Of a DNA stretch of 64,000 bases, positions 34,811-44,486 are shown in pieces; position 1 is the stretch's first letter; each line of letters begins with the position of its first letter. A program made the position numbers and the translations under genes. This stretch comes from Polaromonas sp. (GTDB taxonomy: Bacteria > Pseudomonadota > Gammaproteobacteria > Burkholderiales > Burkholderiaceae_C), in contig NZ_JAAFGZ010000010.1 of assembly GCF_010365105.1 (NCBI RefSeq), positions 123,746 to 187,745 on the forward strand, written 5' to 3'. The notes beneath the pieces were generated by a model. The model searched no databases and was not told the origin of the DNA. It saw only the letters and a program-made list of their open reading frames with translations.

Positions 34811-35636
34811 GCTTCTGGGCCAAGGGCTTTTCCAGCGCTGGCAGCCACACCGGCGCGGCGCTTTGCAAACCGTGCACCGCCGCCGCGATTGGCGCAGGCG
34901 ACACCGACGCCGGCGGCTGGAAGGGGTTGCCCTGTATCAGCACAATCGCCGCCGTGGGCGCGGCGGCCAGTGCAAACAGGACCATCGCCACCAGAGCCGC
35001 GCGCGCGTTGTCCGCATGCACCACGGCCAGCGACACCAGCGTGAGCCAGCCGAGGAAGGCCATGCCCAGCCACTTGAGCGGATTGACATGGGTTTGCGAC
35101 AGGCCGATGCGCTGGTCGCGCTCGCCCTGAATGTCGCTGACCTTGCGCAGCATCAGCGCATGCACCGTGTCCGGCAGGGCGCTGGCGATGTCCTGGCTGG
35201 CCAGCAGCCTGAGCAGGGCATCGGCCCGCTCGGGCACCTGCGCGCCGGACTGGCGCCGCGCCAGCAGCGGCCACTCGCTAGCGCTGGCCTGGCCGTAGCC
35301 GGCAACGGCCGCGCGCACCCGGCCCTGCAGCGGCTCGGGCAGCGATGCCGACAGCGTGACCAGGCTGCGCAGCGCATCGGCTTCGCGGAATACGGCATTG
35401 GTGGCGCGGTCATGCGCGCTCCAGGTGTCGTTGGCCAGGAAAGCCAGCGTCAGCCCGAACAGCACGCCGATGATGTTGATGAAGGGCGGCGCCACGCCGG
35501 CCAGCGACCGCGCCCAGGCCGCCCAGCGCGACCGGCACAGCAGCCACTGCAGGCCCGCCACACCCAGGCCGGTCCCGACCACGGCGACCAGCGCATACAG
35601 GTAGTGGTCATAGGTTTGCAGCAGTTCAGGGTTCAT
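34794..35636 (-). CDS. DUF4239 (bestrophin-like) membrane protein
   Basis: Protein of 280 residues with hydrophobic segments at about 12-34, 47-66, 186-208 and 214-235. The arrangement with APPFINIIGVLFGLTLAFLAND at the end of the second helix and a long helical loop (RATNAVFREADALRSL) is that of DUF4239. Role unknown, possibly a channel-like protein. Convergent and slightly overlapping with the small hypothetical gene; upstream is a CPA2 antiporter gene read the same way after 85 bp. Confidence 0.78.
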   Translation of the reverse strand: MNPELLQTYDHYLYALVAVVGTGLGVAGLQWLLCRSRWAAWARSLAGVAPPFINIIGVLFGLTLAFLANDTWSAHDRATNAVFREADALRSLVTLSASLPEPLQGRVRAAVAGYGQASASEWPLLARRQSGAQVPERADALLRLLASQDIASALPDTVHALMLRKVSDIQGERDQRIGLSQTHVNPLKWLGMAFLGWLTLVSLAVVHADNARAALVAMVLFALAAAPTAAIVLIQGNPFQPPASVSPAPIAAAVHGLQSAAPVWLPALEKPLAQKLKKGS

Positions 35637-35721
35637 GGCGGGTCAACAGGCGGGGAAGGGCAAAGAAGAGCGCAGGGCGGCGCAAGGGTACCGGTGAGTG
35701 TCTCCGGCTTCGGGGATACTT

Positions 35722-37440
35722 TTATGCATGGCCGGCCGCCGCTGGCTTGGGCGGCGGCTCGAAGCGTTGCAGCACATGGCAGGCCATGCCCCGGGCCAGT
35801 TCTTCCTCGCCCAGAAAAACCGTTCCAATGCCGTCCCGGCGCAGCAGTTGCAACTCGTCCTCGCTGTGGGTGCGCAGCACGATTTCGATGGACGGGTTCA
35901 GCGTGCGGGCGGTGTCCACCATCTGGCGGACGTTGAGGGTGTCGGGTGTGGCCACCACCAGCATGGCGGCGTTGGCAATGTGCGCCTGGACCAGCACCGC
36001 CGGGTCGGTCGCATTGCCTGACACGGCGGCCATGCCCTGGTTGCGCAGGTCCTCGACCAGTTCGCGGTTCTGCTCGGCCACCACGAAGGGAATGCCGCGC
36101 TCCTGCAGCGCGCCCGCAATGCGCCGCCCCACCCGGCCATAGCCCACCAGCACGACCTGTCCGTGCAGGAATTGGTTGTCGGTGCTGACCGGCAGCTCGG
36201 CGTAAGGGTCGCCGCGCTGCTCCAGGCGACGCGCCAGACCGGAGTGTTCGAGCAGCCAGCGCTGCAACGGGACAATGCCGGCGAACAGCAGCGGGTTGAG
36301 CGCCATCGAAATCAGCGCGCCGGCCAGCACCAGGCTCATGCCCTCGGTTGGCAGCAGTGCCAGCGACAGTCCCAGTCCGGCCAGGATGAACGAGAACTCG
36401 CCAATCTGCGCCAGGCTGGCGGCGACGGTCAGCGCGGTGTTGAGCGGATAGCGCAACGCCACCACCAGCACCAGCGCGGCCATGGCTTTGCCAACGATGA
36501 TGATGGCCACCACGCCGAGCACATGGGCCGGCGCCTGCACCAGGATGGCCGGCTCGAACAGCATGCCAACCGACACGAAAAACAGCACCGAGAACGCATC
36601 GCGCAAGGGCAGCGACTCATGCGCCGCGCGGTGGCTGAACTCGGACTCGCGCATCACCATGCCGGCAAAGAAGGCGCCCAGCGCAAACGACACATTGAAC
36701 AAGGCCGACGCGCCGTAGGCAATGCCGATGGCCGACGCCACGACGGCCAGGGTGAACAACTCGCGCGAGCCGGTGCGCGCCACCTGCCAGAGCATCCACG
36801 GCAGCGCGCGGCGGCCGACGATCAGCATCAGCGCGATGAACGCCGACACGCCGAGCAGCGTCTGTCCGATGGTGCGCCACAGCGGCGCGGCGCCTTCCAT
36901 GGCCGGCGCTCCACCGAGCACGCCAGCCAGCGGCGGCAGCAGCACCAGCACCAGCACCGTGGCCAGGTCTTCGACCACCAGCCAGCCCACGGCAATGCGG
37001 CCGTTCATGGTGTCGAGCACGCCACGCGCTTCCAGCGCCTTGAGCAGCACGACGGTGCTGGCGCACGACAGCGACAGCCCGAAGATCAGGCCGGCGCTCC
37101 AACTCCAGTCCCACCACCATGACAGTGCCATGCCGAGCAGCGTGGCCAGCGTCATCTGCACCACCGCGCCTGGAATGGCAATGCGCTTGACCGCCATCAG
37201 GTCGGCGAGCGAAAAATGCAGCCCGACGCCGAACATCAGCAGCATGACGCCGATTTCCGAGAGCTGCGAGGCGATGTGCACGTCGGCGACAAAACCCGGT
37301 GTCGCCGGGCCGATCAGGATGCCTGCAACCAGGTAGCCGACCAGCGCCGGCACCTTCAGTCGCTCGGCGATGAAGCCCAGGATCAGCGCCATGCCGAAGC
37401 CGGCAGCGATGGTCGTGATGAGGGGGATGTTGTGTTCCAT
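35722..37440 (-). CDS. CPA2-family cation:proton antiporter with RCK/TrkA-N domain (YbaL/KefB-like)
   Basis: Protein of 572 residues. About 12 membrane helices; the start (MEHNIPLITTIAAGFGMALILGF) and GVGLHFSLADLMAVKRIAIPGA closely follow E. coli YbaL. The C-terminal Rossmann domain VVLVGYGRVGRRIAGAL with SGNATDPAVLVQA is an RCK/TrkA-N module that binds NAD or AMP. It probably exports potassium or another cation in exchange for protons. Lies downstream of the kinase-like gene on the same strand, 14 nt away. Confidence 0.9.
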   Translation of the reverse strand: MEHNIPLITTIAAGFGMALILGFIAERLKVPALVGYLVAGILIGPATPGFVADVHIASQLSEIGVMLLMFGVGLHFSLADLMAVKRIAIPGAVVQMTLATLLGMALSWWWDWSWSAGLIFGLSLSCASTVVLLKALEARGVLDTMNGRIAVGWLVVEDLATVLVLVLLPPLAGVLGGAPAMEGAAPLWRTIGQTLLGVSAFIALMLIVGRRALPWMLWQVARTGSRELFTLAVVASAIGIAYGASALFNVSFALGAFFAGMVMRESEFSHRAAHESLPLRDAFSVLFFVSVGMLFEPAILVQAPAHVLGVVAIIIVGKAMAALVLVVALRYPLNTALTVAASLAQIGEFSFILAGLGLSLALLPTEGMSLVLAGALISMALNPLLFAGIVPLQRWLLEHSGLARRLEQRGDPYAELPVSTDNQFLHGQVVLVGYGRVGRRIAGALQERGIPFVVAEQNRELVEDLRNQGMAAVSGNATDPAVLVQAHIANAAMLVVATPDTLNVRQMVDTARTLNPSIEIVLRTHSEDELQLLRRDGIGTVFLGEEELARGMACHVLQRFEPPPKPAAAGHA

Positions 37441-37454
37441 GCCGCAGGCTGGTT

Positions 37455-38915
37455 TCAGGAGCTGGATGCCGGGAGGACGTGCCGCAGTTCGTCGCCGGTG
37501 AGCGGCTCGGCGGACAGGCGCAGCGGGTCAAGCAATTCGACGGTGGCTTCCGACGCATCGCCGCGACGCGCCTGCAGGCGTTCACGCAGCTCCTGCGGCG
37601 GCGCCTGGCAGTCGATGATTGAAAACGGCACGCCCAGGTCGCCGGCCAGCGCCCGTGCCTGCGCACGCTCGTCGCGGTGCAGGAAAGCGGCATCGAGAAT
37701 GACCGGCCAGCCCGCCTCCAGCGACCCCCTTGCCAGCCTGAACAGCTGCGCATAGGTGCGGGCCGTCGCCTCCGGCGTGTACACGTCCAGCCCGCTGGCA
37801 CGCGAATCGGCCAGCATGCTGAGCCCGAACAGGCGCTTGCGCTCCACGTCCGAGCGCAGCCGAATGGCGCCTTCGCGCTCCAGCACCCTTTGCGACGCAA
37901 ACGTCTTGCCCGAGCCCGGCAGGCCGTGGGTGATGAACAGGCGGGGCTGGCCGGGCTGCGCCAGCGCCAGCGCGGTGTCCAGGTAGCGGCGCGCATCGGC
38001 TTCATGGCCAGCGCCGTTGAGGTGTTCGACGTGCGCCCGCACCAGGGCGCGGTACAGCAGAGAAAAGCGCAGCGCCGGCAGGCCGGCATGGTCGCCGGTG
38101 CCATCCAGCCAGTGGTTGAGCAGCCGCCAGGCAAAGTCGGCCCGGCCGCGGGCCATGAAGTCCATCACCGGAAAGGCGATGTCGTCCAGCACATCGATCC
38201 AGCGCAGTGCCGGGTCGAACTCGATGCCGTCGAACGCCGCCACGCCGCCCGCCAGGCTGACCACATTGTTCAGGTGCAAATCGCCGTGGCATTCGCGAAC
38301 CCGGCCTGCATGGCGGCGCTGCGTCCACAGCGATTGCAGGGCGGCCGCTTGGGCTTCGATCCAGTCGTGCAACTGCACCTGTTCGGCCGGGCTGGCCACC
38401 GCCAGCGCGCCCTGGAGCGCGGCCCGCGCCGCCGTGTGCCGGGCTTCGGCTCTGGCGAATCCCGCTGCCGGTTCGGCCGGCGCCTGGCTGTTGTGAAAAT
38501 CGGCCAGCAGCGCGGCCAGCCTGTCAACGTCGAGGCTGGACAGCGTTCCGGCCGCGAGCTGTTCGGCAAACAGCGCACCTTTTGGAAAACGGCGCATATG
38601 CACCGCGTATTCCAGTGCCGCCCCGCTGCCGTCCAGTTGCGGCGCCTGCCGGGTGCCGGTAATGCGTGCCAGGCCCAGGTAGAGCGAAGGCGCCAGCCGG
38701 CTGTTGAGCCGCAGTTCCTCCTCGCAAAAATGCCGGCGCGCCTGCAGCGCGGTGTAGTCGACAAACGGCAGCCGCACCGGTTTCTTGATCTTGTAGGCGC
38801 TGTCTCCCGCCAGCAAAACCCAGGAGATGTGGGTTTCGATCAGGTCGGCCCCCAGCCTGCTGGCAAGGGCGCCGACCAGGGTTCGGGCCTGGTCAAGCGA
38901 ATGGATGTTGGGCAT
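37455..38915 (-). CDS. two-domain protein: phosphotransferase-like N-terminus and P-loop kinase C-terminus
   Basis: Protein of 486 residues starting MPNIHSLDQA. The N-terminal half is APH-like (HISWVLLAGDSAYKIKKPV; catalytic ECHGDLHLNNVV with FDGIEFDP), the C-terminal half is an AAA_33 kinase with Walker A THGLPGSGKTFAS. Proteins of this architecture (COG0645 plus COG2187) are common in Burkholderiales but uncharacterised. The frame is open further upstream to 39089 without similarity. The divergent neighbour is a hemerythrin gene. Confidence 0.85.
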   Translation of the reverse strand: MPNIHSLDQARTLVGALASRLGADLIETHISWVLLAGDSAYKIKKPVRLPFVDYTALQARRHFCEEELRLNSRLAPSLYLGLARITGTRQAPQLDGSGAALEYAVHMRRFPKGALFAEQLAAGTLSSLDVDRLAALLADFHNSQAPAEPAAGFARAEARHTAARAALQGALAVASPAEQVQLHDWIEAQAAALQSLWTQRRHAGRVRECHGDLHLNNVVSLAGGVAAFDGIEFDPALRWIDVLDDIAFPVMDFMARGRADFAWRLLNHWLDGTGDHAGLPALRFSLLYRALVRAHVEHLNGAGHEADARRYLDTALALAQPGQPRLFITHGLPGSGKTFASQRVLEREGAIRLRSDVERKRLFGLSMLADSRASGLDVYTPEATARTYAQLFRLARGSLEAGWPVILDAAFLHRDERAQARALAGDLGVPFSIIDCQAPPQELRERLQARRGDASEATVELLDPLRLSAEPLTGDELRHVLPASSS

Positions 38916-39116
38916 GGCCTGCAAGTTAGCACATGCCGTGGGCCGATGCCTTTTCCGGTTGTGCATCAATTGCCGAACAGCGGCGGGCGCGCGGATTGTG
39001 CCTGCTCCTACGCTGGTTTGCGCGTTTTCCGACAGGGTCTGCAAGTGCTGTCGTGGGAATCTCTGTCTGTCCGGCATGTGTCGGCCCATGACTTAAGCAA
39101 CCACGAGGAAACCACC

Positions 39117-39698
39117 ATGGCAACTACAGCCGCCGCCAAAAAGCCATCAACGGCCAGCGCCAGGAAATCACCGGCCCGGGCACCTGCCAGGGCCAAACGG
39201 GAAAAGGACGCCTGCGACCTGCTCGATGCGGATCACAAGGCCGTCAAGGCCCTGTTCAAGGAATACGAAAGCCTCACCGAAAGCCGCAGCCGTTCCACCG
39301 CCAGGAAGCGCCAGCTGGCTGACCAGATTTGCAAGGAACTGACCGTTCACGCCACCATCGAGGAAGAAATCTTCTACCCGGCAGTGCGCAAGGCCATCAA
39401 GGACAACGGCCTGATGAACGAAGCCACGGTGGAGCATGCCAGCGCCAAGGACCTGATCGCGCAGATTAAGGGCATGGACACGGGCGACGACCTGTTCGAT
39501 GCCAAGGTAACGGTCCTGGGCGAATACATCGACCACCATGTCAAGGAAGAGCGTGCCGAGATGTTCACCAAGGCGCGCGCCAGCAAGCTGGACCTGGTCG
39601 GCATGGCCGGGCAGCTCAAGCAGCGCAAGGACGAACTGATGGCGCAGGAAGAACACAAAGCGGCCACGCCGGCTGCCAAACTGTCCGTAGCCGCCTGA
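39117..39698 (+). CDS. hemerythrin HHE domain protein
   Basis: Protein of 193 residues with a Lys/Ala-rich N-terminal tail (about 30 residues), GAGGAA 6 nt before the ATG. The four-helix hemerythrin fold has His/Glu iron ligands in LDADHKAVKALF, TVHATIEEEIFYPA, VEHASAKDLI and YIDHHVKEERAEMF. Such proteins bind di-iron and O2 or NO and are linked to stress protection. The basic tail resembles DNA-binding tails but this is inferred. A GlsB-like stress gene follows after 43 nt. Confidence 0.88.
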   Translation: MATTAAAKKPSTASARKSPARAPARAKREKDACDLLDADHKAVKALFKEYESLTESRSRSTARKRQLADQICKELTVHATIEEEIFYPAVRKAIKDNGLMNEATVEHASAKDLIAQIKGMDTGDDLFDAKVTVLGEYIDHHVKEERAEMFTKARASKLDLVGMAGQLKQRKDELMAQEEHKAATPAAKLSVAA

Positions 39699-39741
39699 CC
39701 CTGCAACGTCCCGAGTTTTTTAACCATCCTGAAAGAAAAAA

Positions 39742-39993
39742 ATGAGCATTATCTGGACCATCATCATTGGCTTGATTGTCGGCATCGTTGCCAAGTTCCT
39801 GATGCCAGGCCGCGACCCGGGCGGTTTTGTCATCACGGCAATCATCGGTATCGTCGGCTCCGTCATTGCCACCTATCTGGGTCAGGCACTCGGGTTTTAC
39901 CGGCCCGGGGAGTCCGCCGGATTCATTGCCGCTGTCCTGGGTTCGATCATTTTGCTGTTCCTCTACCGCATGGTGACCGGCCGGAAAGCCTGA
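39742..39993 (+). CDS. GlsB/YeaQ/YmgE-family small membrane protein
   Basis: An 83-residue protein with three hydrophobic segments: IIWTIIIGLIVGIVAKFLMPG, then ITAIIGIVGSVIATYLG, then FIAAVLGSIILLFLY. The P-G-R-D-P-G-G-F loop is diagnostic of the transglycosylase-associated/GlsB family, general stress proteins of the inner membrane. Close behind a hemerythrin gene, so both may belong to a stress regulon. Confidence 0.9.
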   Translation: MSIIWTIIIGLIVGIVAKFLMPGRDPGGFVITAIIGIVGSVIATYLGQALGFYRPGESAGFIAAVLGSIILLFLYRMVTGRKA

Positions 39994-40101
39994 GCATTCC
40001 GCATGGTCCTGAACCGCCGGAACGGCTGTTCAGGCCCAGGCCTTGAATTCAACAGCGCGGAGGGCAGGCGACAATAAGGAAAATTTCCCTTCGCCTTTGT
40101 C

Positions 40102-40830
40102 ATGAACCTTCCTGCCTCCACTTCCCGCGCCCACACTTCTGCCCTGGTCCTTTTTTCAGGCGGGCAGGATTCCACCACCTGCCTGGCGCAGGCACTCAGC
40201 AAATACCAGCGCGTCGAGACCATTGCCTTTGACTACGGACAGCGCCACCGGGTGGAACTCGATGCCCGGCTGAACGTGCTGCGTGAGCTCAAAAGCCAGT
40301 TTCCGGCATGGGCTGAAAAACTCGGCGACGACCACCTGCTCGACCTGGCGGTGCTGGGCCAGGTCAGCGACTGCTCGCTGACGCGTGACGTGGCTTTCAA
40401 GATGGAAAGCTCCGGTTTGCCCAATACCTTTGTGCCGGGGCGCAACCTTCTGTTCCTGACGCTGGCAGCGGCGCTGGCCTACCGGCGCGACCTGCAGGTG
40501 CTTGTCACAGGCGTTTGCGAAACCGATTTTTCGGGCTATCCCGACTGCCGCGACGACACCATGAAGGCCATGCAGCTGGCGCTGTCGCTCGGGATGGACA
40601 AGCGCTTTCTCGTTGAAACCCCGCTGATGTGGATCGACAAGGCCGACACCTGGGCGCTGGCCGAGTCGCTGGGCGGCCAGCCGCTGGTGGACCTGATCAT
40701 CGAGCACACCCACACCTGCTACCTGGGCGACCGTGTCCATCGCCATGCGTGGGGCTACGGCTGCGGCGAGTGCCCGGCTTGCGAGTTGCGGGCGCGCGGC
40801 TTTGAGCGGTTTGTCCTGGGCCCGCCCTGA
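40102..40830 (+). CDS. queC: 7-cyano-7-deazaguanine (preQ0) synthase
   Basis: Protein of 242 residues. PP-loop [16 protein letters not shown] at the N-terminus, [17 protein letters not shown] in the middle, and a C-terminal zinc site of four cysteines (CYLG ... [10 protein letters not shown]). Converts 7-carboxy-7-deazaguanine to preQ0 with ammonia and ATP, for queuosine in tRNA. Other que genes are not in the window. An element copy follows it. Confidence 0.95.
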   Translation: MNLPASTSRAHTSALVLFSGGQDSTTCLAQALSKYQRVETIAFDYGQRHRVELDARLNVLRELKSQFPAWAEKLGDDHLLDLAVLGQVSDCSLTRDVAFKMESSGLPNTFVPGRNLLFLTLAAALAYRRDLQVLVTGVCETDFSGYPDCRDDTMKAMQLALSLGMDKRFLVETPLMWIDKADTWALAESLGGQPLVDLIIEHTHTCYLGDRVHRHAWGYGCGECPACELRARGFERFVLGPP

Positions 40831-40889
40831 GATTCACTGGAAAAATCAACTTGGCTCTGCCTCAAGGTAGTCAAGATGCGCGGCAGTTT

Positions 40890-40957
40890 TGCTCCTAAAT
40901 TTATAGCTTCTTGCGCAATACAGGCGTGCGCAATGGGCCTATTTGGCTTGCAAGATA
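40890..40957 (+). repeat. dispersed AT-rich element after queC
   Basis: GCTCCTAAATTTATAGCTTC, TTGCGCAATACAGGCGTGCG, then CAATGGGCCTATTTGGC. An intergenic copy between the convergent queC and MFS genes. Confidence 0.75.
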
Positions 40958-40998
40958 CGTTTTTCAGGGAGAAGGTTGAGCCTGGTTCCTGTAGCCGG

Positions 40999-42618
40999 TC
41001 AGGTCCGTGCCAGCGCTTCCACCACGCAGCGCGTCACCACCGGCGGCCCGTCGCCAATGTGAAAGGCCAGCTTGCGCTCGCGCAGTGCCACGTCGCTTGC
41101 GGTGACGCGGTCAAAACGCCGCAGGTGTTCTGTCCACGATTCATCAACGATCTGCTCAATGAAGCGCCCCGGCTGGTTCATGTCGCGCAGCAGTTCCCAT
41201 TCCAGCGCGCCCTGGCGCAGGCGGCTGCGGCGGCTCATCCGCATGATTTTGTGAAAATCGTCGGCCCGCGCCGGATCGATCAGGTATTCAATCGTCATCA
41301 CCATCCGGCCGACGCCCGGCGGCGCATCGGTTACCGGCATCTTGAATTTGCGCGAGGGCGTCAGGTCTTCCTCGATGCTGAGGTCGCGCACCCAGTATTG
41401 CGCCAGCAGCATGGTGACGGTGCCGCTCACGGCCGCCACGAGCAGAGCGGTCGGCACATCGGTCACCGTGGCCACCTGGCCCCACAGCGCTGCGCCCAGC
41501 GCGCTGGAGCCCATGATGGCCATCTGGTACATCGACATGCCGCGCGCCCGCACCCAGTCGGGCAGCGCCAGTTGCGCCGAAACGCTGAGCGAATTGGCAC
41601 AGGTGATCCAGGCCATGCCATTGAGCATCATGGCCGGCACGGCCACCCAGGAATTCGGCGCCAGGGCCATGATGGCAGTGGACACCGACTGCAGCATGAC
41701 CGAGCGCAGCACCAGCGTGTCTCGGGTCATCATCTGGCGCAGGCGCGGCAGGAACAGGGCAGCCGCGATGGCGCCTGATCCCATCGACGCCAGCAGCAGC
41801 GTGAAGGTGCCCGCGTTCCCGCCGTGCAGGCCGCGCGCCACCAGCGGCAGCAGCGCCAGCAAGGCGGTCGAATGCAGGAAAAACAGCGCCACCCGCAGCA
41901 GCACCGCGCGCAGCCGGGTGGACTGGCTGACGAACTGCAGCCCGACCCGCATGGCGCTGACAAGGCGCTCGCGGCCCAGCGGGCTGGGCACATGCTCGCG
42001 CCGCCAGCGCATGATCACAAAGCCCGAAATGATGGACAGCACGGCGTTCAGCACGAACACATATTCGGTGCCGGCGCTGGCAATCAGCGCGCCGGCCACC
42101 AGTGGCCCGACGATGCGCGACGCATTCATCGAAATGCCGTTCAGCGCCAGAGCCGCCGGCAGCTGGCTGCGTGGCACCAGCTCGGGCACGATGGCCGAAA
42201 ACACCGGCCAGCGCATCGCCAGGCCAATGCCGTTGGCAAAGGTCAGCGCCAGCAGCAGCGCCGGCGTCATGACGCCTGAAATGACGGCAATGCACAGCAG
42301 CGTGGCCACGCCGGCCACCCAGAACTGCGTCATGATGAAGTAACGCCGCCGGTCCAGGATGTCGGCCAGTGCGCCGCTGGGCAGGCCGAGCAAAAACACC
42401 GGCAAGGTGGAGGCCGACTGCACCAGCGCCACCCAGAGCGGCGTGCTGGTCATCGACGTCATCATCCAGGCGGCCGCCACGTCGTTCATCCACATGCAGA
42501 TGTTGGCTGTCAGCCAGACCGTCCAGAGCATGCGGAACGCCGGCCGCTTGATCGGTCCCCAGGGCGAAAGGGACGGTGCTTCGGCGGGCGATGAGGGGGA
42601 AGTGGCTTCTTCAGGCAT
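40999..42618 (-). CDS. MFS exporter of the MFS_3/DUF894 type with a fused C-terminal soluble domain
   Basis: Protein of 539 residues. Residues about 20-410 form a 12-helix MFS transporter (FRMLWTVWLTANICMWMNDV, LPVFLLGLPSGALADILDRR with the MFS motif). After about residue 420 a soluble domain of about 110 residues follows (MVMTIEYLIDPARADDFHKI, then EWELLRDMNQPGRFIEQIVDESW), which resembles the dimeric alpha-beta (ABM/Dabb) fold. Family members export siderophores or drugs; the substrate is unknown. It is 12 nt downstream of the YddA-like ABC gene, so the two are probably co-transcribed. Confidence 0.85.
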   Translation of the reverse strand: MPEEATSPSSPAEAPSLSPWGPIKRPAFRMLWTVWLTANICMWMNDVAAAWMMTSMTSTPLWVALVQSASTLPVFLLGLPSGALADILDRRRYFIMTQFWVAGVATLLCIAVISGVMTPALLLALTFANGIGLAMRWPVFSAIVPELVPRSQLPAALALNGISMNASRIVGPLVAGALIASAGTEYVFVLNAVLSIISGFVIMRWRREHVPSPLGRERLVSAMRVGLQFVSQSTRLRAVLLRVALFFLHSTALLALLPLVARGLHGGNAGTFTLLLASMGSGAIAAALFLPRLRQMMTRDTLVLRSVMLQSVSTAIMALAPNSWVAVPAMMLNGMAWITCANSLSVSAQLALPDWVRARGMSMYQMAIMGSSALGAALWGQVATVTDVPTALLVAAVSGTVTMLLAQYWVRDLSIEEDLTPSRKFKMPVTDAPPGVGRMVMTIEYLIDPARADDFHKIMRMSRRSRLRQGALEWELLRDMNQPGRFIEQIVDESWTEHLRRFDRVTASDVALRERKLAFHIGDGPPVVTRCVVEALART

Positions 42619-42630
42619 GGCCTGACATTC

Positions 42631-44466
42631 TCAAACCTTTTCGGCCAACCCGCTGTGAGGGGTTTCATGCACCCGGTACAGGGCGGGCGCGCCTTCGGGC
42701 AGTTTCTCCAGTTCCCAGAGTTTGTCGTGAAAGGCTGCCACAGTGGGGCGGTGGGCAATCGACACCAGGCTGCCGTGGGCCGACCTGACGCTGGCCAGCA
42801 GCTTCTGGTAGATGGTTTTCTCTGCGGCTTCGTCGAGCGCGCTGGTGGCTTCGTCGGCAAAGATCCAGCGCGGTTTTTTCAGCAGCACCCGGGCAATCGC
42901 CAGCCGCTGCTGCTCGCCGCCGGACAGCTTCTGGCTCCAGGCGTCTTCGTCGTCGAGCCGGCCAGTGAGTTGCGGCAACATTGCGTCAATCAGCGCCTGC
43001 TTGAGGGCCGCGTCGTCGTATTGCGCGGCGGGCTGCGGATAGGCCAGCGCATTGCGCAGGCTGCCATCGGGAAAGTAGGGGCGCTGCGGAATGAACATGG
43101 CGTCTGCGGGCAGTTGCGTCTGGCCGGTGAAAAAAGGCCAGATGCCCGCCAGCGCCCGGAACAGCGTCGATTTGCCGCTGCCCGACGGACCCTTGAGCAG
43201 GATGCTTTCGCCCGGCCCGGCCTGCAGCGACACGCTGCTGAGCAGGGTCGCGCCGGTCGGCAGCCTGAGCGACAAATCGTTGACGGCCAGCGTGCCCGCT
43301 GCCAGCGGCTTGGCAGAATTTGCTACTGAATTGCTAGCTGCCTGCATCCGTCCCTGTTGCGCTACGGCACTGATATTGTCTTCAAAGCTGGTCAGCCGGT
43401 CGGTCGTGGCGCGCCAGGCCGCCAGACTGCTGTAGTTGTCAACCAGCCAGCTCAGCGAGTCCTGCACGCGGCCAAAGGCGGATGAAATCTGGATCAGCTC
43501 GCCGAGCTGGATGGCGCCGCTGAAAAAGCGCGGCGCCGCCACGATGAAGGGAAACACCACCGCCGCCTGGCCGAAAAAGTTGGTGAACCAGACCAGGTTT
43601 TTCTGCTTCTTGATCAGCTTGAGGTAGTTGGCCAGCACGGCGGCAAAGCGCGTGTCGAGCTGCGCCCGTTCCACCGCTTCGCCCTTGTCCAGCGCGATGG
43701 ATTCGCTGTATTCGCGCACCCGCACCATGTGGTGCCGGAAGTCGGCCTCGACCTGCTGCTGCTGGAAATTGAGCTTGATCTGCGGCCGGCCGATGTAGTG
43801 GGTGATGACGCTGCCAATGACGCAGTACAGCACCGCCATCCACACCATGAAGCCGGGAATCGAATAGCTGGCACCGTTGAAATTGAACGCAAATGCGCCC
43901 GACAGCGTCCATAAAATGCCGACAAAACTCACCAGCGTGACCACCGCGTTCAGCAGCCCCATGCTCAGCGAGATGCTGTAGGTGGTGAACAGGTTGATGT
44001 CTTCCTGAATGCGCTGGTCCGGGTTGTCCGGCGGGCCCGCGCTGGCATGGCCCTCACCGGTGAAGCGTGCCAGTTCCATCTTGTAGAACGCATGGTCGCT
44101 CAGCCAGCGCTTCAAATAATGCGCCGTCATCCAGGCGCGCCAGCGAACTTCCAGCAGTTGCGTCAGGTAGAAGCGGTAGACAGCGATGATGATGAAGGCA
44201 AACGCCAGGTAGGTGAAACGTCCAAGCTGCGTCCAGAACACCGCCGCATCCTTGTTTTGCAGCGCGTCGTAGAACACCCGGTTCCACTCGTTGAGCAGCA
44301 CCAGCATGTAGACCGCGCCCAGGTTCAGCAGCACGATGGCGGCCAGCAGGCCGCGCGCCTTCCATTTGTCCTCGGAGCGGAAGTAGGGCGCCGACAGCGC
44401 CCAGACGCGGCTTTTGAAATGGTTGAAGTCGCGGAGCTTTTGGGCAATGCGTGAAAGCAGGTTCAT
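42631..44466 (-). CDS. SbmA/BacA-type ABC transporter, permease-ATPase fusion (YddA-like)
   Basis: Protein of 611 residues. The N-terminal ABC membrane domain of the SbmA_BacA family (LLNEWNRVFYDALQNKD, TYLAFAFIIIAVYRFYL) is followed by a nucleotide-binding domain with Walker A LLKGPSGSGKSTLFRAL, signature KLSGGEQQRLAIARVLL and Walker B WIFADEATSALD. Related proteins move peptides, B12 or long-chain acyl compounds across the inner membrane. The linker (about 385-400) is encoded by a copy of the dispersed element. Nearby cob genes make B12-related transport an attractive but unproven idea. Confidence 0.88.
   Translation of the reverse strand: MNLLSRIAQKLRDFNHFKSRVWALSAPYFRSEDKWKARGLLAAIVLLNLGAVYMLVLLNEWNRVFYDALQNKDAAVFWTQLGRFTYLAFAFIIIAVYRFYLTQLLEVRWRAWMTAHYLKRWLSDHAFYKMELARFTGEGHASAGPPDNPDQRIQEDINLFTTYSISLSMGLLNAVVTLVSFVGILWTLSGAFAFNFNGASYSIPGFMVWMAVLYCVIGSVITHYIGRPQIKLNFQQQQVEADFRHHMVRVREYSESIALDKGEAVERAQLDTRFAAVLANYLKLIKKQKNLVWFTNFFGQAAVVFPFIVAAPRFFSGAIQLGELIQISSAFGRVQDSLSWLVDNYSSLAAWRATTDRLTSFEDNISAVAQQGRMQAASNSVANSAKPLAAGTLAVNDLSLRLPTGATLLSSVSLQAGPGESILLKGPSGSGKSTLFRALAGIWPFFTGQTQLPADAMFIPQRPYFPDGSLRNALAYPQPAAQYDDAALKQALIDAMLPQLTGRLDDEDAWSQKLSGGEQQRLAIARVLLKKPRWIFADEATSALDEAAEKTIYQKLLASVRSAHGSLVSIAHRPTVAAFHDKLWELEKLPEGAPALYRVHETPHSGLAEKV
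43321..43386 (+). repeat. AT-rich element-like sequence inside the ABC transporter gene
   Basis: GCTACTGAATTGCTAGCTGC, CATCCGTCCCTGTTGCGC, then TACGGCACTGATATTGTC. It encodes the linker before the nucleotide-binding domain, antisense to the element orientation. Confidence 0.6.
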
Positions 44467-44486
44467 TCAGGATTCTCTGGAAAAAG

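Noticed and set aside
36617..38134. A 505-codon minus-strand frame across the antiporter and kinase genes
   Set aside because: It runs in a different frame through two recognised genes and has arginine-rich, structureless content.
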